DNA from: Clostridiales bacterium
Lineage (GTDB): Bacteria > Acidobacteriota > Aminicenantia > Aminicenantales > UBA8522
NCBI GenBank assembly: GCA_029907205.1
Contig: JARYMI010000004.1
Location: 115,776 to 179,775, forward strand
DNA length: 64,000 nt
Reading direction: 5' to 3'
Both the position numbers and the translations under genes were made by a program. Below are positions 36,691 to 45,849 of this stretch, one piece after another. The notes under the pieces were generated by a model. The model made no database searches and was not told the origin of the DNA. It saw only the letters and a program-made list of their open reading frames with translations. How positions within the stretch are numbered: position 1 is the stretch's first letter; every line of letters starts with the position of its first letter.

Positions 36691-37979
36691 AAAAATTCCT
36701 CAACCTCCTGGCAAAGGAAATTAAAGAGCTCATCACCCTGCAACTCTTCATCTCCCTGCTTTTTACGATTTTCCTTTTCTACTTCATCGGCCAGATGGCC
36801 AAAAGCGAGATGAAAAGGGCCATGAGGACCCAAAAGATCGCCGTTCTCGACATGGACGCGTCAACGCTTTCCCAACAGCTAACCGACAGCCTAAACATGG
36901 CAAGGTTCCAGGTAGAAAAGCTCCGTGGCAAATCCAAAGAGGAAGCCGTGGAATGGACAAAAGCCAGCGATATCAACCTCCTTTTAGTCATTCCTCCCGG
37001 TTTCGGCGAATCCCTATCCACCTTAGAGTTGAAAGAGATGGAGACCTATTCTTTTTTGCGGAGCTTTTCCATCGTCGGAAGCCGGACCTCGGTCATCCTC
37101 GGAAGCGTCATCTCCGCCCTAAACAACTACATCTCGGATGACTTCCTAAAAAAGAAAATCCCTGACTTTAGCCCGGAAAAACTGAAAAAGCCGGTCCGAA
37201 GCAAGGATTTCGTCATCATTAAAGGCAGGATGGCTGAGGGTTCGGCCTCGTCGATCGCCGGGTTCATTTCCAACCAGTCCCTCTTTATCCCGATCATCCT
37301 GATGATGATCATCATCTATTCTTCCCAGATGGTCATTTCGGCCATCGCCATGGAGAAGCAGAACAAAACTTTGGAGACTTTGCTCACTGTCCCGATCAGC
37401 CGCACGTCCATCGTCACGACTAAGATGTTAGCTTCGGCTGTGGTCGGGCTGATTTCCGCCGTTATCTACATGTTCGGGTTCAGTTATTACATGTCTGGTT
37501 TCATGGGTGACGTTCGCCAACAAGTGGCATCAGAAGGCTTGGGCAGGGTCATCCAGGAGCTTGGTCTTGCGCCGACCGCCAACAGCTACCTCATCCTCGG
37601 AATTTCTTTGTTTCTGGCCATCCTCTGCGCCCTGGCCATGGCCACGATTCTCGGCGTTTTGGCCGAAGACTACCGCAGCGCTCAGAGTCTGATCATGCCG
37701 GTCATCTTTCTCGTCATGATTCCTTACTTCCTGTCCTTTTTCTCCGATATCAAGAATCTTTCCCTGCCCGTTAAGCTTTTTGTCTGGGCCATTCCCTTCT
37801 CCCATCCGTTCTTGACAACGCAAAACCTGCTTCTGGAAAACTACACGGCTGTCTTTGGCGGCATTGTCTACATGTTGGTCTTTTTCATCTTTTTGATCGC
37901 TATCGCCGCGCGCATCTTCTCTACCGATAGAGTTTTGACCATGAAGCTCAGATTCAGGAGAAAGAAGCTGCTGCTCTGA
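36687..37979 (+). CDS. ABC-2 type permease (NatB-like)
   Basis: Membrane partner of the preceding ATPase, 430 residues. One N-terminal segment (about 18-38), an extracytoplasmic domain of about 150 residues, then five to six segments in the C-terminal half, the layout of NatB/YhaP-type ABC-2 exporters. The conserved AMEKQNKTLETLLTVPISRTSIVTTKML stretch near residue 225 is diagnostic for the coupling helix region. No further gene follows in the operon. Confidence 0.88.
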   Translation: MKKFLNLLAKEIKELITLQLFISLLFTIFLFYFIGQMAKSEMKRAMRTQKIAVLDMDASTLSQQLTDSLNMARFQVEKLRGKSKEEAVEWTKASDINLLLVIPPGFGESLSTLELKEMETYSFLRSFSIVGSRTSVILGSVISALNNYISDDFLKKKIPDFSPEKLKKPVRSKDFVIIKGRMAEGSASSIAGFISNQSLFIPIILMMIIIYSSQMVISAIAMEKQNKTLETLLTVPISRTSIVTTKMLASAVVGLISAVIYMFGFSYYMSGFMGDVRQQVASEGLGRVIQELGLAPTANSYLILGISLFLAILCALAMATILGVLAEDYRSAQSLIMPVIFLVMIPYFLSFFSDIKNLSLPVKLFVWAIPFSHPFLTTQNLLLENYTAVFGGIVYMLVFFIFLIAIAARIFSTDRVLTMKLRFRRKKLLL

Positions 37980-38039
37980 ACAAAGCCCCCGAATCAACTG
38001 CTCAATCAGTGCACAGGGTTGAGACTTTCTTCAGAAATA

Positions 38040-38125
38040 TTGTCAACGCGATCAAATTCGTTGCATCCCCCCCTCACCCCTCGAGGGGGAGGAAGACGGA
38101 ACCTTATGAACAATTGCGTTGATAA
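38040..38125. repeat. Short inverted-repeat element (TTATCAACGCAA family)
   Basis: TTGTCAACGCGA (38040-38051) and TTGCGTTGATAA (38114-38125) form imperfect terminal inverted repeats (10 of 12) around a core with CCCCTCGAGGGG. The same TTATCAACGCAA motif recurs at 53796. Both copies are intergenic. Confidence 0.45.
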
Positions 38126-38171
38126 GAGTAAGTAAGTAGAGAAAGATCGAACTTCAGACTCGGGTGTCCGA

Positions 38172-38924
38172 TTATTTCCTGTGGCGGTAGTACTCGGCTG
38201 GCGTCTGGCTGGCGATATACTCCACAGCTTTTTGAATGCAGACCCGTATGGCCTTTTCTGTCGGCGTCTTTGAAAATCCGCCCAACGCTACAGGCAGCCT
38301 GCCGCCAATGTTTGTCTCTCCTTCACCTCCAAAGCTTGTCGCGCTTCCCTCGACCGTGGTCGCCGCCACAATCTGGGAAGTCTTGGCGTCGATGATCCTG
38401 AGGTCTATGGCAATATGAGCTTTCGTCAGCCCTCCGCCGACAGTCACGCCCAGAACCCGCGTTTCGCCGCCGACGCCTTTGGCTCCGCCCTCAAACTCGG
38501 TCACGGCCGCCGTGATGATCAAGTCTGCCCCGTAAATCTCTCCAATTGGAGCTTCGGTTCCCTTCTTGACGCGGCCTGAAGCTGCAAGGTCCTGCTCCTG
38601 GAGGACGGTGTCTAACTGTTCTCTCTCGAGGACGATGAAGCGGTTGGAGTTGAATAGCGCCGTGGTCAGCATGTCTCTCATCCCATCGCCGATCTCTTTG
38701 AAATGGATGCCGAACATCCCGAACCATCCCGTTGGACCTTCTCCCTTAGCTGTTTTGTCCCTGAATTCTCCGACAGCCAGCCGAGCCTTGGGGCCATCAT
38801 ACCGTTCAGCCCGGGCTTCGGCGATCGATGGACCTCCGGCCGAGGTCACCTTGGCCGTGGGAGCGCAGGACATCAAGAATCCAAAGATCATCACAAGAGA
38901 AAATAGAATAGACGCCTTCTTCAT
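38172..38924 (-). CDS. CsgG/HfaB-family lipoprotein
   Basis: 250-residue outer-membrane-type lipoprotein: signal peptide with lipobox FLMSC (Cys20). The body matches CsgG-like domains: ARLAVGEFRDKT, MLTTALFNSNRFIVLEREQLDTVLQEQ and YGADLIITAAVTEFE. CsgG itself is the curli export pore, but no curli genes are present, so this is one of the many uncharacterised relatives possibly forming an assembly ring. Perfect promoter at 38948-38976 and AGGAGG seven bases before ATG suggest strong expression. Confidence 0.82.
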   Translation of the reverse strand: MKKASILFSLVMIFGFLMSCAPTAKVTSAGGPSIAEARAERYDGPKARLAVGEFRDKTAKGEGPTGWFGMFGIHFKEIGDGMRDMLTTALFNSNRFIVLEREQLDTVLQEQDLAASGRVKKGTEAPIGEIYGADLIITAAVTEFEGGAKGVGGETRVLGVTVGGGLTKAHIAIDLRIIDAKTSQIVAATTVEGSATSFGGEGETNIGGRLPVALGGFSKTPTEKAIRVCIQKAVEYIASQTPAEYYRHRK

Positions 38925-38947
38925 GTTTTCCTCCTGTCCGATTTTGA

Positions 38948-38976
38948 ATTATATTGCCCGCTCATAGACTTGTCAA
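38948..38976 (-). promoter_or_regulatory. Perfect consensus promoter of the CsgG-like gene
   Basis: On the minus strand TTGACA (38976-38971), exactly 17 bases, then TATAAT (38953-38948). The best promoter in the window. Leader about 17 bases with AGGAGG. Confidence 0.85.
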
Positions 38977-38995
38977 TGAGAAGAGAGCCCTCGGA

Positions 38996-39174
38996 AGCAT
39001 CTCTAAACATGGGATATTTATGATGGGCGCAGGAGGCTGCCCTGAAAGCCCCCGTAGCGGAGGGGGGACCCGTCGGCTTCTCCGACGGGGGGAACCGACG
39101 GGACTGGTTCCCCGGGGTGCTGGGGCCAAAGGGCAGTTTCCTGCGCCCAATTGAATCACATAAACGGAGATGCT
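38996..39174. repeat. Large structured palindrome, candidate mobile repeat or noncoding RNA
   Basis: A 179-base inverted-repeat unit. Ends AGCATCTC / GAGATGCT; a 10-base stem GGGCGCAGGA / TCCTGCGCCC (39025-39034 with 39139-39148); an inner 7-base stem CTGCCCT / AGGGCAG; then three hairpins: CCCCC/GGGGG (39049-39066), CCCGTCGG/CCGACGGG (39069-39089) and GGGGAACC/GGTTCCCC (39089-39113). It is upstream of the csgG promoter, so not its leader. I match it to no known riboswitch or RNA class. Confidence 0.7.
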
Positions 39175-39188
39175 CCCAAACCTCTTTA

Positions 39189-40277
39189 TCAGAGGACGTA
39201 TTTGAAGAGTCTGAGACCAGCCGGGACTTTCACCTTCTCCTGATAGATGTCCCAGTAGGTCTCTCTTGCTTTCCCCAGCTTCTCGAAAAGAGGATGGTTC
39301 TCGTCGGGAGTATGGGTCGCAAGAAGACCGCCTTTGTCATCAACTAACACAAGCTTCTGGCATCTGTTCAGGATGCCGGCCGTGCCGACGCTCGAAGCCA
39401 CGACGAGTTCTCCTGTCTTCACTCGTTCGACGAGCTCTCCGTAAGTCATCGGCCTCTCTTCCACGGGCACGCCCATTTCCCTCAGGATCGCCACGATTCC
39501 CTGGATTGTCACCGAGGGAAGGATGAGGTTGCTCTCGGGGATCTTGACCACCTTCCCCTCGCGGAGGCCAAACAAGCAGCAGGAAGAATCCCACTCGCTG
39601 ACCTGCCGTTCGGCCATCGGGGCCTGCGGGTTGTCATCCAGAAAGAGGGCTGAGGCCGCCTCCGGGCAGAGCTTTTTCGCTTCGTCTATGGCCTTAACGC
39701 TCATAAGATAGTTGATGCCCAGCTTGAGGCAGCCGGTTTTGTTAACGCCAACCGCCCGGACCAGATGGGGGACAACAACGCCGCAAAAGGGCTCTCCCAG
39801 GTATCGGTCGTAGCGGCAGGCCATGGCCCGGATGGACGGCTGAGCGGGGAAGGTCACGCCGATACTCTGCTCTTCGTCTACCGTGAACGGCCGGAGGTAG
39901 CCCTGGGCTCCGAGTCCAGCCATCTCCTCCATGAACCCCCTCATCGCCGATTCATCAAAATAGAGGCGGATGAAAAGATGCTCTAGATCCTCGACCTCCG
40001 GGACAAGCCCTTGCTGGTCTCTGCTCAAGTTAAAAGCGATTCCCTTCTGGAACCGTTCGAGGTTCTTGTGCCAGTTGAGAAATATGACCTCACAGTCTCC
40101 CCGTTGGTTTTTCTTGCAGTAAAACCGGATGCCCTCGAAGGCCAGGAACAGCCCGTAGTGAATGGACCGGGAGACGGCGAAAACCCTGGCATCGGGCTCG
40201 ACGATCTCAAACTGTCTTTCTTGAAGGGTGTATTTCATCTGCCGGGGCGCCCACTTCACTCCTTCAAACTTGGCCAT
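39189..40277 (-). CDS. ilvE: Class IV aminotransferase, probably branched-chain
   Basis: PLP-dependent transaminase, 362 residues. The fold-type IV landmarks are visible: HYGLFLAFEGIRFY near residue 40, the PLP lysine region TGCLKLGINYLMSVKAIDEA near residue 183, and the phosphate-cup stretch PSVTIQGIVAILREMG near residue 255. Length fits the larger branched-chain aminotransferase group, interconverting Leu/Ile/Val and their keto acids; D-amino-acid or other substrates cannot be excluded. AAGGAG before the ATG. Monocistronic. Confidence 0.8.
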   Translation of the reverse strand: MAKFEGVKWAPRQMKYTLQERQFEIVEPDARVFAVSRSIHYGLFLAFEGIRFYCKKNQRGDCEVIFLNWHKNLERFQKGIAFNLSRDQQGLVPEVEDLEHLFIRLYFDESAMRGFMEEMAGLGAQGYLRPFTVDEEQSIGVTFPAQPSIRAMACRYDRYLGEPFCGVVVPHLVRAVGVNKTGCLKLGINYLMSVKAIDEAKKLCPEAASALFLDDNPQAPMAERQVSEWDSSCCLFGLREGKVVKIPESNLILPSVTIQGIVAILREMGVPVEERPMTYGELVERVKTGELVVASSVGTAGILNRCQKLVLVDDKGGLLATHTPDENHPLFEKLGKARETYWDIYQEKVKVPAGLRLFKYVL

Positions 40278-40640
40278 AAAAAGACTCCTTAGTCAGCGTC
40301 GTTATGATTTTCCTTATTTATGTATCATAGTCCAAAGAGAAGCTCAAATTTTCGCGAAATTCCCGACGGAAATGTCATCCTCTTTAGCGTCAACCCGTGC
40401 GGCGGCACCAGGCCCGCGGCTCTTTTTTCCTTATCTCCAAGGCCATGCTCAACTAGAAGAATCTTTGAACAGAGGCAAGAATTTGTCTTGGGATGAGTCG
40501 AAGTAGCTATTGACTTTTTTCTGCCTTAGGCTATATTTTGAATTACTAGTGGGAAGAAGCTCGATGTTTAAAGCGCTAAAGCAATCTCTCGGCAGAAACT
40601 TTTTATTCTGCTAATTCCAGCATAAAAGAAGGAGGAAAGG
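40278..40640. other. Intergenic region with one promoter
   Basis: About 360 bases between divergent genes. Apart from the promoter at 40510-40537 I see no gene; short frames here lack ribosome sites. Confidence 0.5.
40510..40537 (+). promoter_or_regulatory. Promoter of the M16 peptidase operon
   Basis: TTGACT (40510-40515), a 16-base spacer and TATATT (40532-40537). The leader is about 95 bases and ends with AAGGAGGAAAGG before ATG 40641. Confidence 0.55.
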
Positions 40641-42179
40641 ATGAACCATTGTCCTCAAAACCCAAAAAAGCCGCAGGCATGGGTTTCTGTTTTGGGGCTT
40701 CTCATTTTCCTTCTGCTTATCTGGCCGCTGTCATCCCTTTTCGGCCAGGATCTCGAATCAAGGGTCAAAGTCCATACGCTCGCCAATGGCCTAACCTTTC
40801 TCTTCATGGAAAGACACGAAGTCCCGGTATTCAGCGCCGTCTACGGGTTCAAGGTTGGGAGTGTCGACGAGGCCCCCGGCATAACCGGCCTGGCCCACCT
40901 TTTCGAGCACATGGCTTTTAAAGGGACGCCCAGGATCGGCACCAGAGACTTTGAAAAAGAAAAAGTCATCATGGAAGAAATTAACAGGCTCGGCGCCGCG
41001 ATCTCCAGAGAACTGATCAAAGGAGACCTGGCAGACAAGGAAAAGGTCGAAAAGCTGAAGAAAGAAATGGCCGAACTCGAGAAAGAGCAGAAGAAATACA
41101 TAGTCAAGGACGAAATCGACCAGATCTACTCCAACGCCGGCGGGGTCGGGCTTAACGCCGGAACAGGGACGGATGTTACTTCTTATCTCATCAGCCTGCC
41201 CTCAAACCAGCTCGAGCTTTTCTGCTTGATGGAATCAGAACGGATCAAGAACGCCGTTCTCCGCGAGTTCTACACCGAGAGAGGGGTTGTCCAGGAAGAG
41301 AGAAAACAGACAACTGAAGCCATCCCCATCCGGCAGCTGTCCGAAATCTTCATGGCGGCGGCCTTCCTTGCTCATCCCTACGGCCATCCCGTGGTCGGCT
41401 GGGCTTCAGACATCAACTCCGTCACTCTGGAAGAGGCGGCAGAATTCAAAAGCAAATACTACACGCCCAACAACTGTGTCGTCGCCTTAGTCGGGGACAT
41501 CTACCCGGAAAAAGCCGTTCCTCTCATCGAGAAATATTTCGCCGACATCCCCCGGGGCCCCGAGCCTCCCATCCTGAGGACAAAAGAGCCAAAACAACTC
41601 GGCGAGCGAAGGACAAAGATCGCTTTCGACGCAGAGCCGCAGATTCTCATCGGCTTTCACAAGCCTACTTACCCCCATAAGCACGCTTATGTCATGGACG
41701 TCATCGCCTCCATCTTGACCACCGGAAGAAGCTCCCGCCTGTATAAAGACTTAGTGAAAACGAAGCAGGTGGCTGTGGGCGTCTCGGCTACGGCCTCGTT
41801 CCCGGGCATACGGTACGACAACCTGTTCATGATTTCAGCCACGCCCAGGCATCCGCACACCAACGAAGACGTAGAGAAAGCCGTTTCCGAGCACCTGGAA
41901 AAACTCAAGGTTGAGCCTGTCGAGGCCAAAGAGCTGGAAAAAATCAAGAACCAGATCGAGGCATCCTTCATCCAGAGTCTCAGGAGCAATTTCGGCATGG
42001 CCTTCCGGCTGATGAGAGAACAGCTCTTCTTCGGAGACTGGAGGAACATGCTGCGGTATAAGGAAGAAATCACCAAGGTCGGGCCTGAGGACATCATGGA
42101 GGCGGCCAAGCAATATTTCACCGAGCAAAACAGGATTGTCGCCTGCCTGATCAAAAAACAGGCCGACGTCAAAAAATAG
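40641..42179 (+). CDS. M16 zinc metallopeptidase, catalytic subunit
   Basis: Exported processing peptidase of the M16 (insulinase/PqqL-like) family. Signal peptide about residues 14-36. The inverted zinc motif HxxEH is HLFEH at residues 86-90, followed by MAFKGT; the third ligand lies in the VVQEERKQ block near residue 215. A charged helical insert (about 125-160, KVEKLKKEMAELEKEQKKY) separates the motifs and is longer than in typical M16B subunits. Forms an operon with the next gene, 10 bases away, which lacks the zinc site; together they should make an active heterodimer. Confidence 0.9.
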   Translation: MNHCPQNPKKPQAWVSVLGLLIFLLLIWPLSSLFGQDLESRVKVHTLANGLTFLFMERHEVPVFSAVYGFKVGSVDEAPGITGLAHLFEHMAFKGTPRIGTRDFEKEKVIMEEINRLGAAISRELIKGDLADKEKVEKLKKEMAELEKEQKKYIVKDEIDQIYSNAGGVGLNAGTGTDVTSYLISLPSNQLELFCLMESERIKNAVLREFYTERGVVQEERKQTTEAIPIRQLSEIFMAAAFLAHPYGHPVVGWASDINSVTLEEAAEFKSKYYTPNNCVVALVGDIYPEKAVPLIEKYFADIPRGPEPPILRTKEPKQLGERRTKIAFDAEPQILIGFHKPTYPHKHAYVMDVIASILTTGRSSRLYKDLVKTKQVAVGVSATASFPGIRYDNLFMISATPRHPHTNEDVEKAVSEHLEKLKVEPVEAKELEKIKNQIEASFIQSLRSNFGMAFRLMREQLFFGDWRNMLRYKEEITKVGPEDIMEAAKQYFTEQNRIVACLIKKQADVKK

Positions 42180-42189
42180 GAGGGAAAAA

Positions 42190-43653
42190 ATGAAGAAAAG
42201 AAGGAACGGCAAAATTTTCCTGGGTATAGCCATATTTTTTCTCCTCTTTGCTTCTGGAATTCTTCTCCAGGCTCAGAGGCATCCCTCCGACTTGGCGAAA
42301 CCGGAGCCACTCAAGTTCACTCCGCCGGCTATCCAGAAGTTCCAGGCGGCCAGGGGAATCACTGTTTATTACATAGAGGACCGGGAACTTCCGACCGTCA
42401 GCCTGATCGGGTACTTCAAGACCGGCTCTCTTTATGAGCCGGCTGACAAGGCCGGCCTGGCCAGCTTAGTGGGAACGGTCATGAGGACGGGCGGAACAGT
42501 CAGGATGACGGGCGATGAGATCGACGAAGAGCTCGAGTTTCTCGCTGCCAGGGTCGAAACAAACATCGGCTCAGAATTCGGCCTGGTAAGCCTGTCCTGT
42601 CTGAAAAAAGACTTCCCCAGAGTCCTCGAGATCTGCTCGGACATTCTGACCGCTCCGGCCTTCAGCCAGGAAAAGATCGACCTGGCCAAAAACCAGATGA
42701 AGGAGAGCATCAGGCGACGATGGGACATGCCCTTCTCCGTGGCCAACCTGATTTTCAATGAAAAGCTCTACGGCGCCGAGAGCCCCTATGCCAGAAGAAC
42801 CGCGTTCGCAACGCTTGACAACATCAGCCGAGAGGACTTGATTGCCTTCCATAAAAAATATTTCGCTCCCAATAACACGACAGTCGGAGTTACCGGTGAC
42901 ATCTCCAGAGCCGAGGTCAACAAGCTTCTCGACAAAACCTTCAAGAAATGGGAGCCGAAAAAAATAGACTACCCGGCTGTCCCGCCTGTTCAGGATGACG
43001 TTAGGAAAATCGTCTACTATGTCTACAAAGACACTCCCCAGGCTAACATCGCTCTCGGCCACTTCGGCGTCCGCCGCAACCACCCCGACGAGTACAAGCT
43101 GGAGATTATGAACTATGTGCTTGGCGGAGGCGGGTTCAGCTCGAGGCTGATGCGGGAACTCCGTTCCAACCGCGGCTGGACATACGGCATCTACGGCGGC
43201 GTCGGCTCTGGCCGGGACAGGGGCTCGTTCACGATTGCTTCAACCTTGAAGGCCGATAGCTTCGGCGAAGCCTTGCCTCTCATCGAAGAGATTGTCAAAA
43301 GCATGCAGGCCGGGCTGATCAAGGATGAGGAAATGGAAGAGGCCAGAAACTACATGATTAACAGCTTTGTCTTCCGGTTCGAATCGAACCTTTCCATCCT
43401 CATGCAAAAAATAAGTTATGCCCTGCAAGGCTATCCTGAGGACTACCTGGAAAAATACGTCGAAAACATTAAAAGGGTGACCAAAGAGGGCGTGCTGGAT
43501 GCGGCAAAGAAATACCTCGAGCCCGGCCGGATGATGATCGTTGTCTGCGGCGACAAGAAGAGGTTCGACAAGCCGCTGGATGGCTTTGGACCTGTTGAAG
43601 AAATCGACCTCAAAAGCATCATCGACAGAGAGAGGGCCGGCATCACTAAATGA
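42190..43653 (+). CDS. M16 peptidase-like subunit without zinc site
   Basis: 487 residues, signal peptide at about 8-28. The fold matches M16, but where the partner has HLFEH this chain reads KAGLASLVGTVMRTGG, so no zinc is bound. It retains the conserved substrate-binding R/Y motif LRSNRGWTYGIYGGVGSG near residue 330, typical of the non-catalytic partner in M16B heterodimers such as mitochondrial MPP-alpha/beta or SPH2682/2681. AGGAGGG before ATG. Convergent with the TPR lipoprotein gene. Confidence 0.9.
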   Translation: MKKRRNGKIFLGIAIFFLLFASGILLQAQRHPSDLAKPEPLKFTPPAIQKFQAARGITVYYIEDRELPTVSLIGYFKTGSLYEPADKAGLASLVGTVMRTGGTVRMTGDEIDEELEFLAARVETNIGSEFGLVSLSCLKKDFPRVLEICSDILTAPAFSQEKIDLAKNQMKESIRRRWDMPFSVANLIFNEKLYGAESPYARRTAFATLDNISREDLIAFHKKYFAPNNTTVGVTGDISRAEVNKLLDKTFKKWEPKKIDYPAVPPVQDDVRKIVYYVYKDTPQANIALGHFGVRRNHPDEYKLEIMNYVLGGGGFSSRLMRELRSNRGWTYGIYGGVGSGRDRGSFTIASTLKADSFGEALPLIEEIVKSMQAGLIKDEEMEEARNYMINSFVFRFESNLSILMQKISYALQGYPEDYLEKYVENIKRVTKEGVLDAAKKYLEPGRMMIVVCGDKKRFDKPLDGFGPVEEIDLKSIIDRERAGITK

Positions 43654-43695
43654 GGTTCAGGGAGTAAGAATCGGCGGAAAATCCGGGGACATGAC

Positions 43696-44508
43696 CTAAT
43701 TCTCTGGGATTGGGATCGTGTCCCCCGAACTTAGCTCCATAATTTTCTCCAGGTACTCGAGGATTCGCTTCCTCAGGTTCTGATCCTTGACCCTTTCAAG
43801 GGTCTTTTCGAGAAGTTCGCGGGCTTCTTTGAGATTCCCGGTATTGATGAGGCCGACGGCCAGGTTGATCCTGGCGACATCGCTCTGCGGGTCAATTTTC
43901 AGGGCATTCCGGAAGCTGGAAACAGCTTCGGCATACCGGCCGAGCTCATTTAAGATGACGCCCTGGAGGTTAAAGGCCGGGAAGGAACGGTTGTCCTTCT
44001 CGGTCGCTTTCTCGACGGTCTCCAAGGCCAGATCAAGCTTTTTCTGATCATAATAAAGCTTAGCCAGGTTAATGAGGGATTCAACATTTCCGTTGATAGT
44101 ATATGCCTTTTTGTATTCCTCTTCCGCTTCGGCAAGCTCCAGCATTTCCTCAAGGACGACGCCAAGCCTCAGATGAGCGTCGGCCTGATCGGGCTTTAAC
44201 TCCAGGCATTTGCGGAAGGCTCTTTCTGCTTCAAAGAAATTGCGTTTCTGCGACTGGATCACTCCAAGCAGATAAAAGGAGGGGTAATGGTTGGGGTCCA
44301 GGGCTGATGCCTGATTCAAATATTTAATCGCTTCATCCTCCAGGCCGTAGCGGAGGGCTGTTTGAGCCAATTCGTATTGATATTGAGGGTCTTTTTCTTT
44401 GGGAAGAGTAGGCTTCTCCCGGGGAGCTGAGGCGCAGTTGACGAAGGCCAAGCCTATAGCAAAAATAAGCAAGAGTCTTAAAGAAACCACCTCTTTTGGA
44501 TCAACCAT
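43696..44508 (-). CDS. TPR lipoprotein
   Basis: About 270 residues. A signal peptide ending in AFVNC gives a probable lipidated cysteine; the remainder is at least six TPR units (YLNQASALDPNHYPSFYLLG, AFRKCLELKPDQADAHLRLG, SFRNALKIDPQSDVARINLA), as in PilW/NlpI/BamD-like scaffolds. The track's start at 44592 would put about 28 unlikely residues before the signal peptide, so ATG 44508 is preferred, although no clear ribosome site precedes either. It follows the porin gene on the same strand. Confidence 0.72.
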   Translation of the reverse strand: MVDPKEVVSLRLLLIFAIGLAFVNCASAPREKPTLPKEKDPQYQYELAQTALRYGLEDEAIKYLNQASALDPNHYPSFYLLGVIQSQKRNFFEAERAFRKCLELKPDQADAHLRLGVVLEEMLELAEAEEEYKKAYTINGNVESLINLAKLYYDQKKLDLALETVEKATEKDNRSFPAFNLQGVILNELGRYAEAVSSFRNALKIDPQSDVARINLAVGLINTGNLKEARELLEKTLERVKDQNLRKRILEYLEKIMELSSGDTIPIPEN

Positions 44509-44594
44509 TTTTATACTTAAGCACTTTGGCCCACCATCATGACATAACCGAGATACGAACTCAAGGGCTGGATAGGTCCCCGACTCAGGCAAGG

Positions 44595-45623
44595 CTAAAA
44601 CCCGGCCTGGAATTGAACAAGGACCGCTCGATTGGCTGTCTCTCCCGACTCCCTCCGGTAAGAATTGAAGTTGACCTGGAGTTTTGTCTTTTCCGAGAAA
44701 AACCAGTTGATTCCAAGAGTCAGGAGGTCGCTCCGGTCGGAAGCTGCATCTTTATCCTGGTCATAAGAGTCCCACTTGATGACCGCCTGGACTTTTTTCT
44801 CTAAGACAAAGTAGCTACCCTGGACATACCAGCCGTCTCTTTTGGTCTGGTTTTCCTGACCCGAGATATACTCTGTCCTGGCCGAAAATGCCCCCATGTC
44901 CAGACCCGCTTCTATCCCGACTCTATCACGGGTAAAAGGACGATCTCCCTGAGCGGGACTGTGGCGTCCGTTGTAGAGAGATCCGCCGATTGATATAAAA
45001 GCGGCGGGTCTGAGCACGACTCTGGCGCTGAAATCCTTGTTCTCGTTCGTGTCCGTCTTGTTCACACCTGACCCGTTAAAAAAACCAGCCATGTATTCGA
45101 TGGCCGAAAACTTGCCGAAAACCATTGCCCCGATATCCCGTCCCGGAGAGCCGATATCGCGGCTGGGAGCCAGCTTGTCGACGACTTGAGAGCGAAGGAT
45201 TGTCTCGATCTCGGAGCTCGAGGTCCGGTTTTCCCGGCCGAAGGGAACGTAGAACTGTCCAATTCTAAGGCCTATGGACGGGCTGAACTCGAAATCGACC
45301 TGAGCGTCCAAGAGGATGGGGCTCTTCACGGCGTCGGCCTGAAGCTTGAATTTGATCTTCCTGGCGATCTCTCCACTTAAGCTCAGCCTTGCCCTTTTTA
45401 CAAGGAAGGAATCAACTCCCTCCTCCCACCAGGAATAAAGAACCTGCGTGTAGCCGCTCACATGGAGTTTCACGGTTGAAAGAAGAGGGTTCTCGGTTGA
45501 TGCTTGACCTGAGACAGGTACGACCAACAAACTTATTTCAAAAAGAAAACCGAGAATCAGCCCAACCACAACATTTTTTCTTTTCTCTCTCTCTTGTCTC
45601 TGGATAGCCATCGCCCTTATCAT
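44595..45623 (-). CDS. OprP/OprO-like porin
   Basis: Outer-membrane beta-barrel of the phosphate-selective porin family (342 residues). Signal peptide about 16-40 (VVVGLILGFLFEISLLVVPVSGQA). Family stretches: FLVKRARLSLSGEIARKIKFKLQAD, LLDAQVDFEFSPSIGLRIGQFYVPFGRE, and a C-terminal phenylalanine (VLVQFQAGF), the usual barrel-assembly signal. Alternating hydrophobic strands throughout. Ion preference cannot be read; phosphate or other anions by analogy. Upstream of the TPR lipoprotein gene. Confidence 0.82.
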   Translation of the reverse strand: MIRAMAIQRQEREKRKNVVVGLILGFLFEISLLVVPVSGQASTENPLLSTVKLHVSGYTQVLYSWWEEGVDSFLVKRARLSLSGEIARKIKFKLQADAVKSPILLDAQVDFEFSPSIGLRIGQFYVPFGRENRTSSSEIETILRSQVVDKLAPSRDIGSPGRDIGAMVFGKFSAIEYMAGFFNGSGVNKTDTNENKDFSARVVLRPAAFISIGGSLYNGRHSPAQGDRPFTRDRVGIEAGLDMGAFSARTEYISGQENQTKRDGWYVQGSYFVLEKKVQAVIKWDSYDQDKDAASDRSDLLTLGINWFFSEKTKLQVNFNSYRRESGETANRAVLVQFQAGF

Positions 45624-45849
45624 GACTCCGTCAATTTTTTTTCCTGTCTTTTTGTTTTCTTTTATCCTTCATTTTCTTGTTATCGTAGAGGCTTTATTCG
45701 AGAGACTGTATTGCCATACCACCTGGAGAGCGAAGCGAGCGGAGTGTTGCCTTCTCCTAAAATCCGCCGAGTTCTCCACAGTTTCTTATCAATTACACTT
45801 TTCCGATAGGAATATGTAACAATGCTTTGTTCGTTTCGTCCACGCCAGC

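Noticed and set aside
39025-39148. Known riboswitch or RNA (guanidine-I, c-di-AMP, SRP, RNase P, tmRNA)
   Set aside because: Short look-alikes such as GACTGGT and GGGGAACC occur, but the required conserved cores and junctions of those classes are missing.
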